A stretch of 10,154 nucleotides of DNA from an uncultured Collinsella sp. (GCA_900759435.1 CAAEVD010000007.1:1-10154), one strand, 5' to 3'. Shown: positions 1 through 6,252, counted from the stretch's first letter. A program made the numbers and translations. Notes: generated from the sequence alone by a model not told the origin.

Positions 1-99
1 AGGCATATTAAGGTTGTCGCGAGTTCCGCACGAACAGGAGAGCACTTAATGTGCTCTCCGTCGTGAGCAGGACTGTAGAGCAGCAACCTTAATATGCCT
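1..99. repeat. 99-bp long imperfect hairpin / MITE-like palindrome
   Basis: The outer arms 1-16 and 84-99 (AGGCATATTAAGGTTG and its exact complement) pair perfectly. Inside, 22-27 pairs with 70-74 with one bulge, 29-33 with 61-65, and GGAGAGCAC at 37-45 with GTGCTCTCC at 51-59 around a TTAAT loop. The whole element therefore folds into one long rod. No T-tract follows, so an intrinsic terminator is unlikely. It could be a MITE- or REP-like mobile palindrome or a structured RNA. The left edge coincides with the first base of the window, so a target duplication cannot be checked. Confidence 0.7.
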
Positions 100-184
100 C
101 AGGCCCGCCCCCCCCTCCGCCGCACACTGGGAACGTGCCACGCACTTTACCTGCGTAAACAATGTGAGTGAAATATGAATCTCG

Positions 185-210
185 ATGGATACGCCCGCAG
201 CCGTGTATAC
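185..210 (+). promoter_or_regulatory. Shared 26-bp motif, copy 1 (before rplC)
   Basis: This 26-bp segment matches 2050-2075 in front of rplB at 23 of 26 positions. It has a conserved core ACGCCCG, three variable bases, then CCGTGTATAC. In RNA, ATACG (189-193) can pair with CGTGT (202-206). The C-to-T difference between the copies changes a C-G pair to U-G and so keeps the pairing. TATACT at 206-211 resembles a -10 box, but the only -35-like hexamer (TGGATA, 186-191) would leave a 14-bp spacer, so promoter function is uncertain. A protein binding site is equally possible. Confidence 0.55.
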
Positions 211-322
211 TAAACAGCTGTGTGAAACCAGGGGAGTATTCTGGCTGGACAAAATGCCTGCTTAATAGGGTTGTCAGGTAGTCCGGGCGAAATACAAGGC
301 TGGGGAGCGCGTCGTGTAAGTA

Positions 323-374
323 GTGGTCCTCTAGGGGCGTACGCTCGGTGGTGTACGCATTGTCCCAAGACCAC
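323..374 (+). promoter_or_regulatory. Nested hairpin in the rplC leader (candidate r-protein leader)
   Basis: GTGGTC (323-328) pairs with GACCAC (369-374), GGG (334-336) with CCC (364-366), and GCGTAC (337-342) with GTACGC (353-358) around a 10-nt loop. The stems are separated by asymmetric internal loops, as in protein-binding leader RNAs. The TCCCA at 363-367 can instead pair with TGGGA at 383-387, next to the rplC start, so two exclusive folds are possible. In Gammaproteobacteria the S10 operon is controlled by L4 binding to its leader. Any similar role here is inference. Confidence 0.5.
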
Positions 375-385
375 GCGAGAGTTGG

Positions 386-400
386 GATCATATCTTGATC
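386..400 (+). promoter_or_regulatory. Small hairpin over the rplC start codon
   Basis: GATCA (386-390) pairs with TGATC (396-400) around a TATCT loop. This places the proposed TTG start (395-397) inside the hairpin. Together with the weak Shine-Dalgarno sequence (only GGGA-like at 384-387), it suggests that initiation of rplC is structurally restrained. The stem is short, so chance is possible. Confidence 0.35.
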
Positions 401-1015
401 AGCATGATTCTCGGCCGCAAGATTGGCATGACCCAGGTTTGGGACGAGGACGACAACGTCGTTCCCGTCACGGTCATCCAGGCTGGCCCCTGCGCTGTCT
501 CGCAGGTTAAAACTCAGGCAACCGACGGCTATGACGCCGTCCAGATCGGTTTCGGCGACATCAAGGCCAAGAACGTGAACAAGCCCATGGCTGGTCACTT
601 CGCCAAGGCTGGCGTCGAGCCTGTCCGTTTCCTTCGTGAGGTCCGCGTCGAGAACGGCGAGGAGCACAAGGTCGGCGAGGTCGTCACCGTCGCTGATTTC
701 GCTGATGTCGAGAAGGTCGACGTCATCGGTACCTCCAAGGGTAAGGGCTTCCAGGGTCGCATCAAGCGCTGGGGTCAGCGCCGCGGTCCTATGACGCATG
801 GTTCTCACTTCCAGCGTCACCCCGGTTCTATCGGTCAGTGCGCCTATCCTGCGCGCGTCCTCAAGGGCGTCAAGATGGCCGGTCACATGGGTAACGAGCG
901 CGTTACCGTCAAGAACCTTTCCGTTGTCCGCATCGATGCCGAGCAGAACCTCATCTTGGTCAAGGGCGCTGTCCCGGGTGCCAAGAATGGTCTCGTCGCC
1001 ATCCGTATGGCCTAA
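395..1015 (+). CDS. rplC: 50S ribosomal protein L3
   Basis: L3 binds the 3' region of 23S rRNA early in large-subunit assembly and reaches toward the peptidyl transferase centre. The 206-residue product matches the usual bacterial length. The N-terminus [14 protein letters not shown] (residues 5-18) is typical of L3. The L3 signature spans about 115-147, with [12 protein letters not shown] followed by RGPMTHGS and HPGSIG. The start is taken as TTG at 395, because L3 proteins normally have a few residues before ILG and there is no in-frame start further upstream close by. ATG at 404 is the alternative. Neither start has a good ribosome binding site, unlike all the following genes, and the TTG lies in a small hairpin. 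It is the first gene of the cluster in this window and is followed by rplD after 46 nt. Confidence 0.97.
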   Translation: MISMILGRKIGMTQVWDEDDNVVPVTVIQAGPCAVSQVKTQATDGYDAVQIGFGDIKAKNVNKPMAGHFAKAGVEPVRFLREVRVENGEEHKVGEVVTVADFADVEKVDVIGTSKGKGFQGRIKRWGQRRGPMTHGSHFQRHPGSIGQCAYPARVLKGVKMAGHMGNERVTVKNLSVVRIDAEQNLILVKGAVPGAKNGLVAIRMA

Positions 1016-1061
1016 GGGCCCAGCCCATTTAGCCCAGCGTCATACCAAGGAGAACACTTAA

Positions 1062-1688
1062 ATGGCAAAGTTTGAAGTAAAGAACAGCGAGGGCAAGAAG
1101 GTCGCCGAGGCCGAGCTCGCCGCTGAGGTGTACGGCATCGAGCCGAACATCCACGTTATGCACCACATCGTCAAGTGCCAGATGGCCTCTTGGCGTCAGG
1201 GCACCCAGTCCGCTAAGGGCCGCTCTGAGGTTTCCGGTGGCGGCAAGAAGCCTTGGCGTCAGAAGGGCACCGGCCGTGCCCGCCAGGGTTCCATCCGTGC
1301 TGCCCAGTGGCGTCACGGTGGCGTTGTCTTCGCCCCCAAGCCCCGTTCCTACGCTAAGCGTATGAACAACAAGGAGGTCAAGCTGGCTATGCGCTCCGCG
1401 CTGTCCGCCAAGCTGGCCGATGGCGAGCTCGTGCTCGTCGACGACTACGGCTTCGAGAAGCCTTCCACCAAGGCTGCCGTCGCCATGCTCAAGGCTCTCG
1501 GCCTTGAGGGCAAGCGTCTGACCATCATCGTTCGCGATGAGGACGTCAACGCCTACCTGTCGTTCCGCAACATTCCCAAGACGTTCATCATCACCGCTGA
1601 CGAGGCCAACACCTACGATCTCGTCAACAACAACGCCGTGCTGATGCCCGCCGACATCGCCGCTCACTTCGGGGAGGTGCTTGCATAA
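1062..1688 (+). CDS. rplD: 50S ribosomal protein L4
   Basis: L4 is an early-assembly 23S rRNA binding protein whose long loop lines the peptide exit tunnel. In Escherichia coli it also represses its own S10 operon by binding the leader RNA. The product is 208 residues. The extended tunnel loop is clear at about 52-87, containing KGRSEVSGGGKKPWRQKGTG and then RARQGSIRAAQWRHGG. The C-terminal globular half carries the usual ELVLVDD and alpha/beta features. AAGGAG at 1047-1052 precedes the ATG by 9 nt. The stop codon directly abuts the rplW start, which indicates translational coupling. L4 is a natural candidate ligand for the leader in front of rplC, but this is inference from other phyla. Confidence 0.98.
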   Translation: MAKFEVKNSEGKKVAEAELAAEVYGIEPNIHVMHHIVKCQMASWRQGTQSAKGRSEVSGGGKKPWRQKGTGRARQGSIRAAQWRHGGVVFAPKPRSYAKRMNNKEVKLAMRSALSAKLADGELVLVDDYGFEKPSTKAAVAMLKALGLEGKRLTIIVRDEDVNAYLSFRNIPKTFIITADEANTYDLVNNNAVLMPADIAAHFGEVLA

Positions 1689-1976
1689 ATGACCGCCCAC
1701 GAGATCATCATCCGTCCGATCGTGTCCGAGCGTTCCTTCTCCGGCATGGAGCTGAACAAGTACACGTTCGAGGTCGCCAAGGATGCTAACAAGTATCAGA
1801 TCAAGGACGCTGTCGAGGAGATCTTCGGCGTCAAGGTCGTTCGCGTGAACACCCTGACGGTCAAGCCCAAGACCAAGCGCGTGCGCTATGTCGCCGGCAA
1901 GACCCGTTCTTGGAAGAAGGCCATCGTCACGCTGGCCGAGGGCGACACCATCGAGGTCTTTGGCAACCAGGCCTAA
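1689..1976 (+). CDS. rplW: 50S ribosomal protein L23
   Basis: L23 sits at the exit of the peptide tunnel and is the docking site for trigger factor and the signal recognition particle. The 95-residue product has the normal bacterial length. It begins with IIIRPIVSERS (6-16), the conserved L23 start, followed by NKYTFEVAKDANKYQIKDAV (24-43) and the VNTL segment, then a basic loop KPKTKRVRYVAGKTRSWKKA. The ATG follows the rplD stop codon without any gap, and the ribosome binding site GGAGGT (1673-1678) lies inside rplD. After this gene the operon has a 179-nt gap before rplB, the largest in the cluster, which holds hairpins and a second leader. Confidence 0.98.
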   Translation: MTAHEIIIRPIVSERSFSGMELNKYTFEVAKDANKYQIKDAVEEIFGVKVVRVNTLTVKPKTKRVRYVAGKTRSWKKAIVTLAEGDTIEVFGNQA

Positions 1977-1994
1977 GACTCGCTGCTGTTGAGT

Positions 1995-2038
1995 GAGCTC
2001 ATGCCTCCCAAATAGGGGAGGCGAGAGCTCAAGGTTTT
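1995..2038 (+). terminator. Possible attenuator hairpin between rplW and rplB
   Basis: GAGCTC (1995-2000) pairs with GAGCTC (2025-2030), and GCCTCCC (2003-2009) pairs with GGGAGGC (2016-2022) around AAATAG. This gives a 13-bp stem with a 2x2 internal loop. The downstream T-run is short (TTTT, 2035-2038) and separated from the stem by AAGG, so it would be a weak or partial terminator. It could reduce read-through from rplCDW into rplB, or act as a processing or stability site. Confidence 0.4.
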
Positions 2039-2049
2039 GGGCGTATAAA

Positions 2050-2075
2050 ATGGACACGCCCGGAACCGTGTATAC
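2050..2075 (+). promoter_or_regulatory. Shared 26-bp motif, copy 2 (before rplB)
   Basis: This copy is identical to 185-210 at 23 of 26 positions. ACACG (2054-2058) can pair with CGTGT (2067-2071). A further local stem, GGGCGT (2039-2044) with ACGCCC (2056-2061), overlaps it, so alternatives exist. TATACG at 2071-2076 and TGGACA at 2051-2056 look like -10 and -35 boxes, but the 14-bp spacer is too short for a standard promoter. TATAAA at 2044-2049 is another -10-like hexamer. The repeat before two ribosomal gene segments argues for a shared regulatory role. Confidence 0.55.
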
Positions 2076-2084
2076 GTCCGGTGT

Positions 2085-2152
2085 CATCGCACCCGAGGCA
2101 GAACCTCGAATCCCTGTCTGCGATGGCTAACGGATTCCTATTGAAAGGGATT
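2085..2152 (+). promoter_or_regulatory. Structured rplB leader with candidate anti-Shine-Dalgarno
   Basis: CATCGCA (2085-2091) pairs with TGCGATG (2119-2125). Inside it, CGAGG (2094-2098) pairs with CCTCG (2104-2108) around CAGAA. The single-stranded AATCCC at 2109-2114 is complementary to GGGATT at 2147-2152, which overlaps the rplB ribosome binding site (AAAGGGA, 2144-2150), and also to GGATT at 2132-2136. Exclusive pairings of this kind are typical of translational switches. The pairing is read directly from the sequence. Regulation is inferred. Confidence 0.45.
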
Positions 2153-2155
2153 GTA

Positions 2156-2986
2156 ATGGCTGTAAAGCACCTTAAGCCGACCTCCGCTGGTAGGCGTTGG
2201 CAGACGATCTCCGACTTCTCCGAGATCACCTGCACCAAGCCCGAGAAGTCTCTTCTCGAGCCCCTGCCCAAGAAGGCCGGTCGTAACAACAACGGCCGCA
2301 TCACCACCCGCCACCAGGGCGGCGGCGTGAAGCGTCGTTACCGCGTAATCGACTTCAAGCGCAACAAGGACGGCGTGCCCGCCAAGGTTGCCACGATCGA
2401 GTACGATCCGAACCGTTCCGCTCGCATCGCTCTGCTGCACTACGCTGACGGTGAGAAGCGCTACATCCTGGCCCCCAAGGGCCTCGAGGTCGGTCAGACC
2501 ATCATGTCCGGTTCTGACGCCGACATCAAGCCGGGCAACGCTCTGCCCCTCGCCGACATCCCCGTCGGTACGCTCATCCACGCCGTCGAGTTCCAGCCGG
2601 GCAAGGGCGCTGCTATCGCCCGTTCCGCCGGTAACTCCTGCCAGCTGATGGGTAAGGAGGGCAAGTACGCTATCGTTCGTATGCCTTCCTCCGAGATGCG
2701 CCGCATCCTCGTTACCTGCCGCGCCACCGTCGGTGAGGTCGGCAACGCCGATCACTCCAACATCGTTATCGGCAAGGCCGGCCGTAAGCGTCACATGAAC
2801 GTGCGCCCGACCGTCCGCGGTACCGTCATGAACCCTGTCGACCACCCGCACGGCGGTGGCGAGGGCAAGAACCACACCTCTGGTCGTCCCTCCGTTACCC
2901 CCTGGGGTAAGCCGACGAAGGGCCTTCGTACGCGCAAGAAGAAGAAGGTCTCGAACCAGCACATCATTCGTCGCCGTAAGAAGTAA
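2156..2986 (+). CDS. rplB: 50S ribosomal protein L2
   Basis: L2 is a large, highly conserved protein of the 50S core, needed for subunit association and for the peptidyl transferase region. The start is set at ATG 2156 ([15 protein letters not shown]), which has AAAGGG just upstream and gives 276 residues, the usual length. An in-frame extension starting at 2081 would add 25 residues unlike L2 and would run through the leader structure. The RNA-binding domain shows [20 protein letters not shown] and the C-terminal domain shows HPHGGGEG at 230-237, including the family's conserved histidine region, followed by [13 protein letters not shown] and a lysine-rich tail. It opens the second segment of the cluster, and rpsS follows after 32 nt. 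Confidence 0.98.
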   Translation: MAVKHLKPTSAGRRWQTISDFSEITCTKPEKSLLEPLPKKAGRNNNGRITTRHQGGGVKRRYRVIDFKRNKDGVPAKVATIEYDPNRSARIALLHYADGEKRYILAPKGLEVGQTIMSGSDADIKPGNALPLADIPVGTLIHAVEFQPGKGAAIARSAGNSCQLMGKEGKYAIVRMPSSEMRRILVTCRATVGEVGNADHSNIVIGKAGRKRHMNVRPTVRGTVMNPVDHPHGGGEGKNHTSGRPSVTPWGKPTKGLRTRKKKKVSNQHIIRRRKK

Positions 2987-3018
2987 TTTCGGATACCGAG
3001 TTTTAGGAGAAAGCACTT

Positions 3019-3279
3019 ATGAGCAGAAGTCTCAAAAAGGGCCCGTTCGTGGAGACTCGCCTTCTCTCGCGTATCACCGCGATGAACGAGGCTGGCAAGA
3101 AGGACGTCGTGAAGACCTGGTCCCGCGCGTCCACCATCTTCCCCGAGATGGTTGGTCACACCATCGCCGTCCACGACGGCCGCAAGCATGTGCCCGTGTA
3201 TGTTACCGAGTCCATGGTTGGTCACAAGCTCGGCGAGTTCGCGCCGACTCGTACGTTCCGTGGCCACAAGGCCAAATAG
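3019..3279 (+). CDS. rpsS: 30S ribosomal protein S19
   Basis: S19 sits in the head of the small subunit beside S13 and contacts tRNA and the 50S subunit through bridge B1. The 86-residue product begins with [11 protein letters not shown] (2-12) and contains [26 protein letters not shown] sequence and [16 protein letters not shown] near the C-terminus, all hallmark S19 segments. AGGAG at 3005-3009 precedes the ATG by 9 nt. rplV follows after 14 nt, and its ribosome binding site overlaps the rpsS stop codon, which implies coupled translation. Confidence 0.98.
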   Translation: MSRSLKKGPFVETRLLSRITAMNEAGKKDVVKTWSRASTIFPEMVGHTIAVHDGRKHVPVYVTESMVGHKLGEFAPTRTFRGHKAK

Positions 3280-3293
3280 GGGGTTAACCGTAA

Positions 3294-3665
3294 ATGGCAA
3301 CTAAGTCTATTGAAACTGAGGCCACCGAGGTTCGCGCCGTCGCTAAGTACGTGCGTGTTTCCCCCAGCAAGGCCCGCCTGGTGGTCGATCTGATCCGCCG
3401 CAAGCCTGTCGCTCAGGCCTTCGACATCCTCCACTTCTGCGACCGCGCCGTCGCCGTGGATGTCGAGAAGGTTCTCCGTTCCGCCGTTGCGAACGCCGAG
3501 AACAACAACGGTCTGCGTGCCGACAACCTGGTTGTCGCCGCTGCCTATGTTGACGAGGGTCCGACGCTTAAGCGCATCCGTCCCCGCGCCAAGGGTTCCG
3601 CTTCTCGCATTCTGAAGCGTACTTCCCACATCACCGTCGTCGTTGCTCCTCGAAAGGAGGCGTAA
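3294..3665 (+). CDS. rplV: 50S ribosomal protein L22
   Basis: L22 binds all domains of 23S rRNA, and its long beta-hairpin forms part of the exit-tunnel constriction where macrolides bind. The 123-residue product has the conserved [17 protein letters not shown] (19-35) and the hairpin [20 protein letters not shown] (87-106), which ends in [11 protein letters not shown] short acidic N-terminal lead (about 12 residues) precedes the core. The AGGGGG at 3278-3283 overlaps the rpsS stop codon and serves as ribosome binding site. A strong AAAGGAGG for rpsC lies at the 3' end of this gene. Confidence 0.97.
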   Translation: MATKSIETEATEVRAVAKYVRVSPSKARLVVDLIRRKPVAQAFDILHFCDRAVAVDVEKVLRSAVANAENNNGLRADNLVVAAAYVDEGPTLKRIRPRAKGSASRILKRTSHITVVVAPRKEA

Positions 3666-3671
3666 AGCTGT

Positions 3672-4382
3672 ATGGGTCAGAAAGTCTACCCCACCGGCTT
3701 CCGTCTTGGCATTACCGAGAACTGGCGCTCCCGCTGGTTCGCAGAGAAGGATTACGCTAAGACCCTCGGTAACGATCTCGAGATCCGCAAGTACCTCGAG
3801 AAGCGTCTTTCCCGCGCAGCTGTCTCCCGCGTCGAGATCGAGCGCGCTGGCGACAAGGTGAAGGTCATCATCCTCACCGCTCGCCCCGGCGTTGTCATCG
3901 GTAAGAAGGGTGCCGAGATCGATACCCTCCGCACCGAGCTCGAGAAGGTCGCTGGCGTCTCCAAGGGCCAGCTCTCCGTCGACGTTGTCGAGATCAAGCG
4001 CCCCGAGCTCGACGCCAACCTCGTTGCTCAGTCTATCGCCGAGCAGCTCGAGGGCCGCGTTGCCTTCCGTCGCGCTATGCGCAAGGCTGTCCAGTCCGCC
4101 CGCAAGGCCGGCGCTAAGGGCATCCGTATCCAGTGCTCCGGTCGTCTCGGCGGTGCCGAGATGGGCCGTCGTGAGTGGTACCGCGAGGGTCGCGTGCCTC
4201 TGCACACCCTCCGTGCCAAGATCGACTACGGCACGGCTGTCGCCAGCACCACCATGGGCGCTTGCGGCGTGAAGGTCTGGATCTACCTGGGCGAGAAGCT
4301 CCCGGGCCAGCCTGTTCCCAACCCTGCACTCGAGGGCTCTTCCCGTCCTCGTCGTCGTAACTCCGAGAGGAGGGGTCAGTAG
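3672..4382 (+). CDS. rpsC: 30S ribosomal protein S3
   Basis: S3 lies at the mRNA entry channel of the 30S subunit and helps unwind mRNA. The 236-residue product starts [14 protein letters not shown], as in most bacterial S3 proteins. It has a KH type II RNA-binding domain with the GxxG loop VIGKKG (75-80), and the C-terminal S3 domain contains [25 protein letters not shown] sequence. The tail is Arg/Ser-rich and ends in RRGQ. The ribosome binding site AAAGGAGG (3653-3660) lies in the end of rplV. The TAG stop overlaps the GTG start of rplP by one base, and the AGGAGG for rplP (4368-4373) lies within the rpsC tail. Confidence 0.98.
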   Translation: MGQKVYPTGFRLGITENWRSRWFAEKDYAKTLGNDLEIRKYLEKRLSRAAVSRVEIERAGDKVKVIILTARPGVVIGKKGAEIDTLRTELEKVAGVSKGQLSVDVVEIKRPELDANLVAQSIAEQLEGRVAFRRAMRKAVQSARKAGAKGIRIQCSGRLGGAEMGRREWYREGRVPLHTLRAKIDYGTAVASTTMGACGVKVWIYLGEKLPGQPVPNPALEGSSRPRRRNSERRGQ

Positions 4383-4885
4383 TGCTTGCCCCTAAGCGTA
4401 TTCTTCACCGCAAGGTGCAGCGTGGCTCCATGAAGGGCCAGGCCAAGGGTAATACCGAGCTGCATTTCGGCGAGTTTGGTATCCAGGCTCTCGAGGCCCA
4501 TTGGATCACCAACCGTCAGATCGAGGCCGCTCGTATTGCCATGACCCGCTACATGAAGCGTGGCGGTCGTGTCTACATCACGATCTTCCCCGATAAGCCC
4601 ATCACCAAGAAGCCTGCCGAGACTCGCATGGGTTCTGGTAAGGGTAACCCCGAGGAGTGGGTGGCCGTCGTCAAGCCCGGCCGCATCATGTTCGAGGTCA
4701 AGGGCGTGCCCGAGGAGGTCGCTCGCGAGGCTCTGCGTCTTGCACAGCACAAGCTTCCCATCAAGACCAAGATTGTTGCTGCTAAGAACGCTGAGCAGCG
4801 CATCGAGAAGGAGATGGCTGAGGAGGCCGCTCTCGAGGCCAAGTGGGCTGCTGAGGACGCCGCCGCCGCCAAGGAGGAGAACTAA
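4382..4885 (+). CDS. rplP: 50S ribosomal protein L16 with charged C-terminal extension
   Basis: L16 organises the A site of the 50S subunit and is among the last proteins to join. The start is GTG at 4382, overlapping the rpsC stop, with AGGAGG 8 nt upstream. MLAPKR is the expected L16 N-terminus. Conserved features include [12 protein letters not shown] (45-56), [10 protein letters not shown] (69-78) and [15 protein letters not shown] (81-95), which holds the arginine that is hydroxylated in E. coli L16. The family core ends near residue 133. About 32 further residues (136-167), rich in Ala, Glu and Lys, extend it to 167 where 136-140 is usual. The extension is predicted to be helical and acidic. 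It is not a read-through, since it ends just at the overlapping rpmC start. Confidence 0.97.
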   Translation: MLAPKRILHRKVQRGSMKGQAKGNTELHFGEFGIQALEAHWITNRQIEAARIAMTRYMKRGGRVYITIFPDKPITKKPAETRMGSGKGNPEEWVAVVKPGRIMFEVKGVPEEVAREALRLAQHKLPIKTKIVAAKNAEQRIEKEMAEEAALEAKWAAEDAAAAKEEN

Positions 4886-5100
4886 TGAAGCCCGCAGAGA
4901 TTCGTGAGCTCTCGGACGCTCAGCTCGTTGAGAAGCTGAAGGAAATGCGCGCCGAGCTCTTTAACCTTCGTTTCCAGATGGCCACCAGCCAGCTGGACAA
5001 CACCGCTCGCGTCAACACCGTGAAGAAGGACATCGCTCGCGTCCTCACGGAGCAGCGCGCCCGCGAGATCGCAGCGGAGAAGTCCGCTGTCGCCGAGTAG
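4885..5100 (+). CDS. rpmC: 50S ribosomal protein L29
   Basis: L29 is a small helical-hairpin protein near the tunnel exit, next to L23. The 71-residue product shows [20 protein letters not shown] followed by ELFNLRFQMATSQLDN and the VKKDIARVLTEQR helix, the standard L29 pattern. A short Ala/Glu tail (about 8 residues) follows the core. The ATG overlaps the rplP stop codon by one base (TAATG), with AAGGAGGAG at 4871-4879. This is tight translational coupling. rpsQ follows after 16 nt. Confidence 0.97.
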   Translation: MKPAEIRELSDAQLVEKLKEMRAELFNLRFQMATSQLDNTARVNTVKKDIARVLTEQRAREIAAEKSAVAE

Positions 5101-5116
5101 GACCTAAGGAGAGAAC

Positions 5117-5377
5117 ATGACTGATTCGCGTAACTCGCGTAAGGTCCGTACGGGTGTCGTTACCTCCGTCTCCGGTGCCAAGACCATTGTCGTCACCATC
5201 ACCGAGCGCAAGCGTCACCCCAAGTACGGCAAGATGATGACCAGCTCCAAGAAGCTGCACGCTCACGACGAGGAGTGCACGGCTGGCGTGGGCGACACCG
5301 TCCGCGTTATGGAGACCCGTCCTATGTCCAAGATGAAGCGTTGGCGCCTCATCGAGGTCGTCGAGCGCGCTAAATAA
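5117..5377 (+). CDS. rpsQ: 30S ribosomal protein S17
   Basis: S17 is a primary 16S rRNA binding protein with an OB-fold. The 86-residue product has RKVRTGVVTSVSGAKTIVV (8-26), the HPKYGK segment with KKLHAHDE, and GDTVRVMETRPMSKMKRWRLIEVV, all typical of S17. AAGGAGAG at 5106-5113 precedes the ATG. It is the last gene of the canonical S10 operon and here ends the second segment. A 118-nt gap with a three-way-junction-like fold separates it from rplN, where the spc operon begins. Confidence 0.97.
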   Translation: MTDSRNSRKVRTGVVTSVSGAKTIVVTITERKRHPKYGKMMTSSKKLHAHDEECTAGVGDTVRVMETRPMSKMKRWRLIEVVERAK

Positions 5378-5379
5378 AC

Positions 5380-5470
5380 AGTCGCTCTTACGACTTGTAC
5401 GTTTCCGAAGATGTGCGTATGCCTGGCTTGCATACCACAGGCCGTCTAAAGGCTGCGCACCTCTCTTCGG
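5380..5470 (+). promoter_or_regulatory. Multi-stem leader before rplN (candidate structured RNA)
   Basis: A small hairpin AGTCG/CGACT (5380-5384 with 5391-5395) comes first. Next CCGAAGA (5405-5411) pairs with TCTTCGG (5464-5470), and GTGCG (5413-5417) with CGCAC (5456-5460). These enclose two local hairpins: TATGC/GCATA (5418-5422 with 5430-5434) and GCC/GGC (5441-5443 with 5451-5453, extended by G5440-U5454). The result is a three-way junction ending 25 nt before rplN. No T-tract follows, so it is not a terminator. I know of no standard leader RNA at this position in the spc operon, where E. coli regulation acts further downstream through S8. Confidence 0.5.
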
Positions 5471-5495
5471 TTCTTAGTTCGGAGGAACATCTACC

Positions 5496-5864
5496 ATGAT
5501 TCAGATGCAAACCATGCTGAACGTCGCCGACAACTCCGGCGCTCGCAAGATTCGCTGCATCAAGGTGCTTGGCGGTTCCAAGCGTCGTTATGCAGGCATC
5601 GGCGATGTGTTCATCGGTGCTGTCCAGGAGGCTACCCCTGGCGCCAACGTCAAGAAGAAGGACGTTGTCCGTTGCGTCGTCGTTCGCACCGTTAAGGAGA
5701 TCCGCCGCAAGGATGGCTCCTACATTCGCTTTGATGAGAACGCCTGCGTTGTCATCAACAACGATGGTTCGCCCGTCGGCACCCGTATCTTCGGGCCCGT
5801 CGCTCGCGAGCTTCGTGACAAGAAGTACATGAAGATCGTCTCGCTCGCTCCCGAGACCCTGTAG
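5496..5864 (+). CDS. rplN: 50S ribosomal protein L14
   Basis: L14 lies at the subunit interface, forms bridge B5/B8, and contacts L19. The 122-residue product has the exact usual length. It begins [22 protein letters not shown] with the L14 signature (DNSGA, then [14 protein letters not shown]), and it ends [23 protein letters not shown] at 5481-5485 precedes the ATG by 10 nt. It opens the spc-type segment and is followed by rplX after 13 nt. Confidence 0.98.
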   Translation: MIQMQTMLNVADNSGARKIRCIKVLGGSKRRYAGIGDVFIGAVQEATPGANVKKKDVVRCVVVRTVKEIRRKDGSYIRFDENACVVINNDGSPVGTRIFGPVARELRDKKYMKIVSLAPETL

Positions 5865-5877
5865 TTAGGGGAGATAT

Positions 5878-6183
5878 ATGTATATCAAGAAGGGCGATAA
5901 GGTCCAGGTTCTCTCTGGTAAGGATCGCGGCAAGCAGGGCGTTGTCCTGCGTGCTCTCCCCGCCGAGAACAAGGTCGTTGTCGAGGGCGTTTCGGTCGTC
6001 AAGAAGGCCGTCAAGCCCAACGCTGCCAACCAGCAGGGCGGCATCGTTTCGCAGGAGGCTCCCATCGACGCCTCCAACGTCAATCTCGTTTGCCCCGAGT
6101 GCGGTAAGGTTACCCGCGTCGGTCACGAGAAGGACGGCAAGAACAAGCTGCGCGTCTGCAAGAAGTGCGGCCACAAGTTCTAA
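5878..6183 (+). CDS. rplX: 50S ribosomal protein L24, Cys4 (zinc-ribbon) form
   Basis: L24 is one of two proteins that nucleate 50S assembly. The 101-residue product carries the KOW motif near the N-terminus ([17 protein letters not shown], 5-21) and [17 protein letters not shown] (52-68). The C-terminal part has CxxC twice (Cys72, Cys75, Cys94, Cys97), consistent with a zinc ribbon. Some bacteria keep this Cys4 form while others have lost it. The start is ATG 5878 with AGGGGAG close upstream and a short spacer of about 4 nt. In most bacteria rplE follows, but here a strong terminator follows within 62 nt and the gene cluster ends. Confidence 0.98.
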   Translation: MYIKKGDKVQVLSGKDRGKQGVVLRALPAENKVVVEGVSVVKKAVKPNAANQQGGIVSQEAPIDASNVNLVCPECGKVTRVGHEKDGKNKLRVCKKCGHKF

Positions 6184-6213
6184 GCTGCCCGCAACAACAA
6201 GTTGCCAGCAAAA

Positions 6214-6245
6214 GCCCGGATGCCCTACGGCATCCGGGCCTTTTT
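6214..6245 (+). terminator. Strong intrinsic terminator ending the ribosomal cluster
   Basis: GCCCGGATGCC (6214-6224) pairs perfectly with GGCATCCGGGC (6229-6239) around the tetraloop CTAC, and TTTTT follows at 6241-6245. It lies 30 nt after the rplX stop. This is the clearest terminator in the window and closes the ribosomal transcription unit. Confidence 0.93.
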
Positions 6246-6252
6246 CTATCCC

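Larger units (their letters stand above)
100..394 (+). other. Gene-free region upstream of rplC (leader region)
   Basis: No supported gene lies here. It starts with a C-rich stretch including a C8 run at 108-115. It carries copy 1 of a motif shared with the rplB leader (185-210), a possible weak promoter (TTGTCA at 271-276, TACAAG at 293-298, 16-bp spacer), and a nested hairpin just before rplC (323-374). rpsJ, which usually sits directly before rplC, is absent from this stretch. A start site near 305 would give a leader of about 90 nt, but the promoter call is weak. Confidence 0.6.

Noticed and set aside
1..99. Intrinsic terminator of an upstream gene
   Set aside because: There is no T-tract on either side. 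The stem base is AT-containing and the element is far longer than a terminator.
186..211. Standard sigma-70 promoter in the shared motif (TGGATA and TATACT)
   Set aside because: The spacer would be 14 bp in both copies, too short for a typical promoter, so it is reported only as a motif of unknown role.
2081..2155. Upstream in-frame extension of rplB
   Set aside because: The extra 25 residues are unlike L2, start without a ribosome binding site, and cover the leader structure. ATG 2156 has a purine-rich site and gives the normal N-terminus.
89..4205. Long minus-strand open frames (for example 89-886, 1029-2087, 2138-3016, 3222-4205)
   Set aside because: They run antisense to well-identified ribosomal genes. 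Their Leu/Asp/Val-rich composition is the mirror of the C/G-biased codon use on the + strand, and they match no family I recognise.
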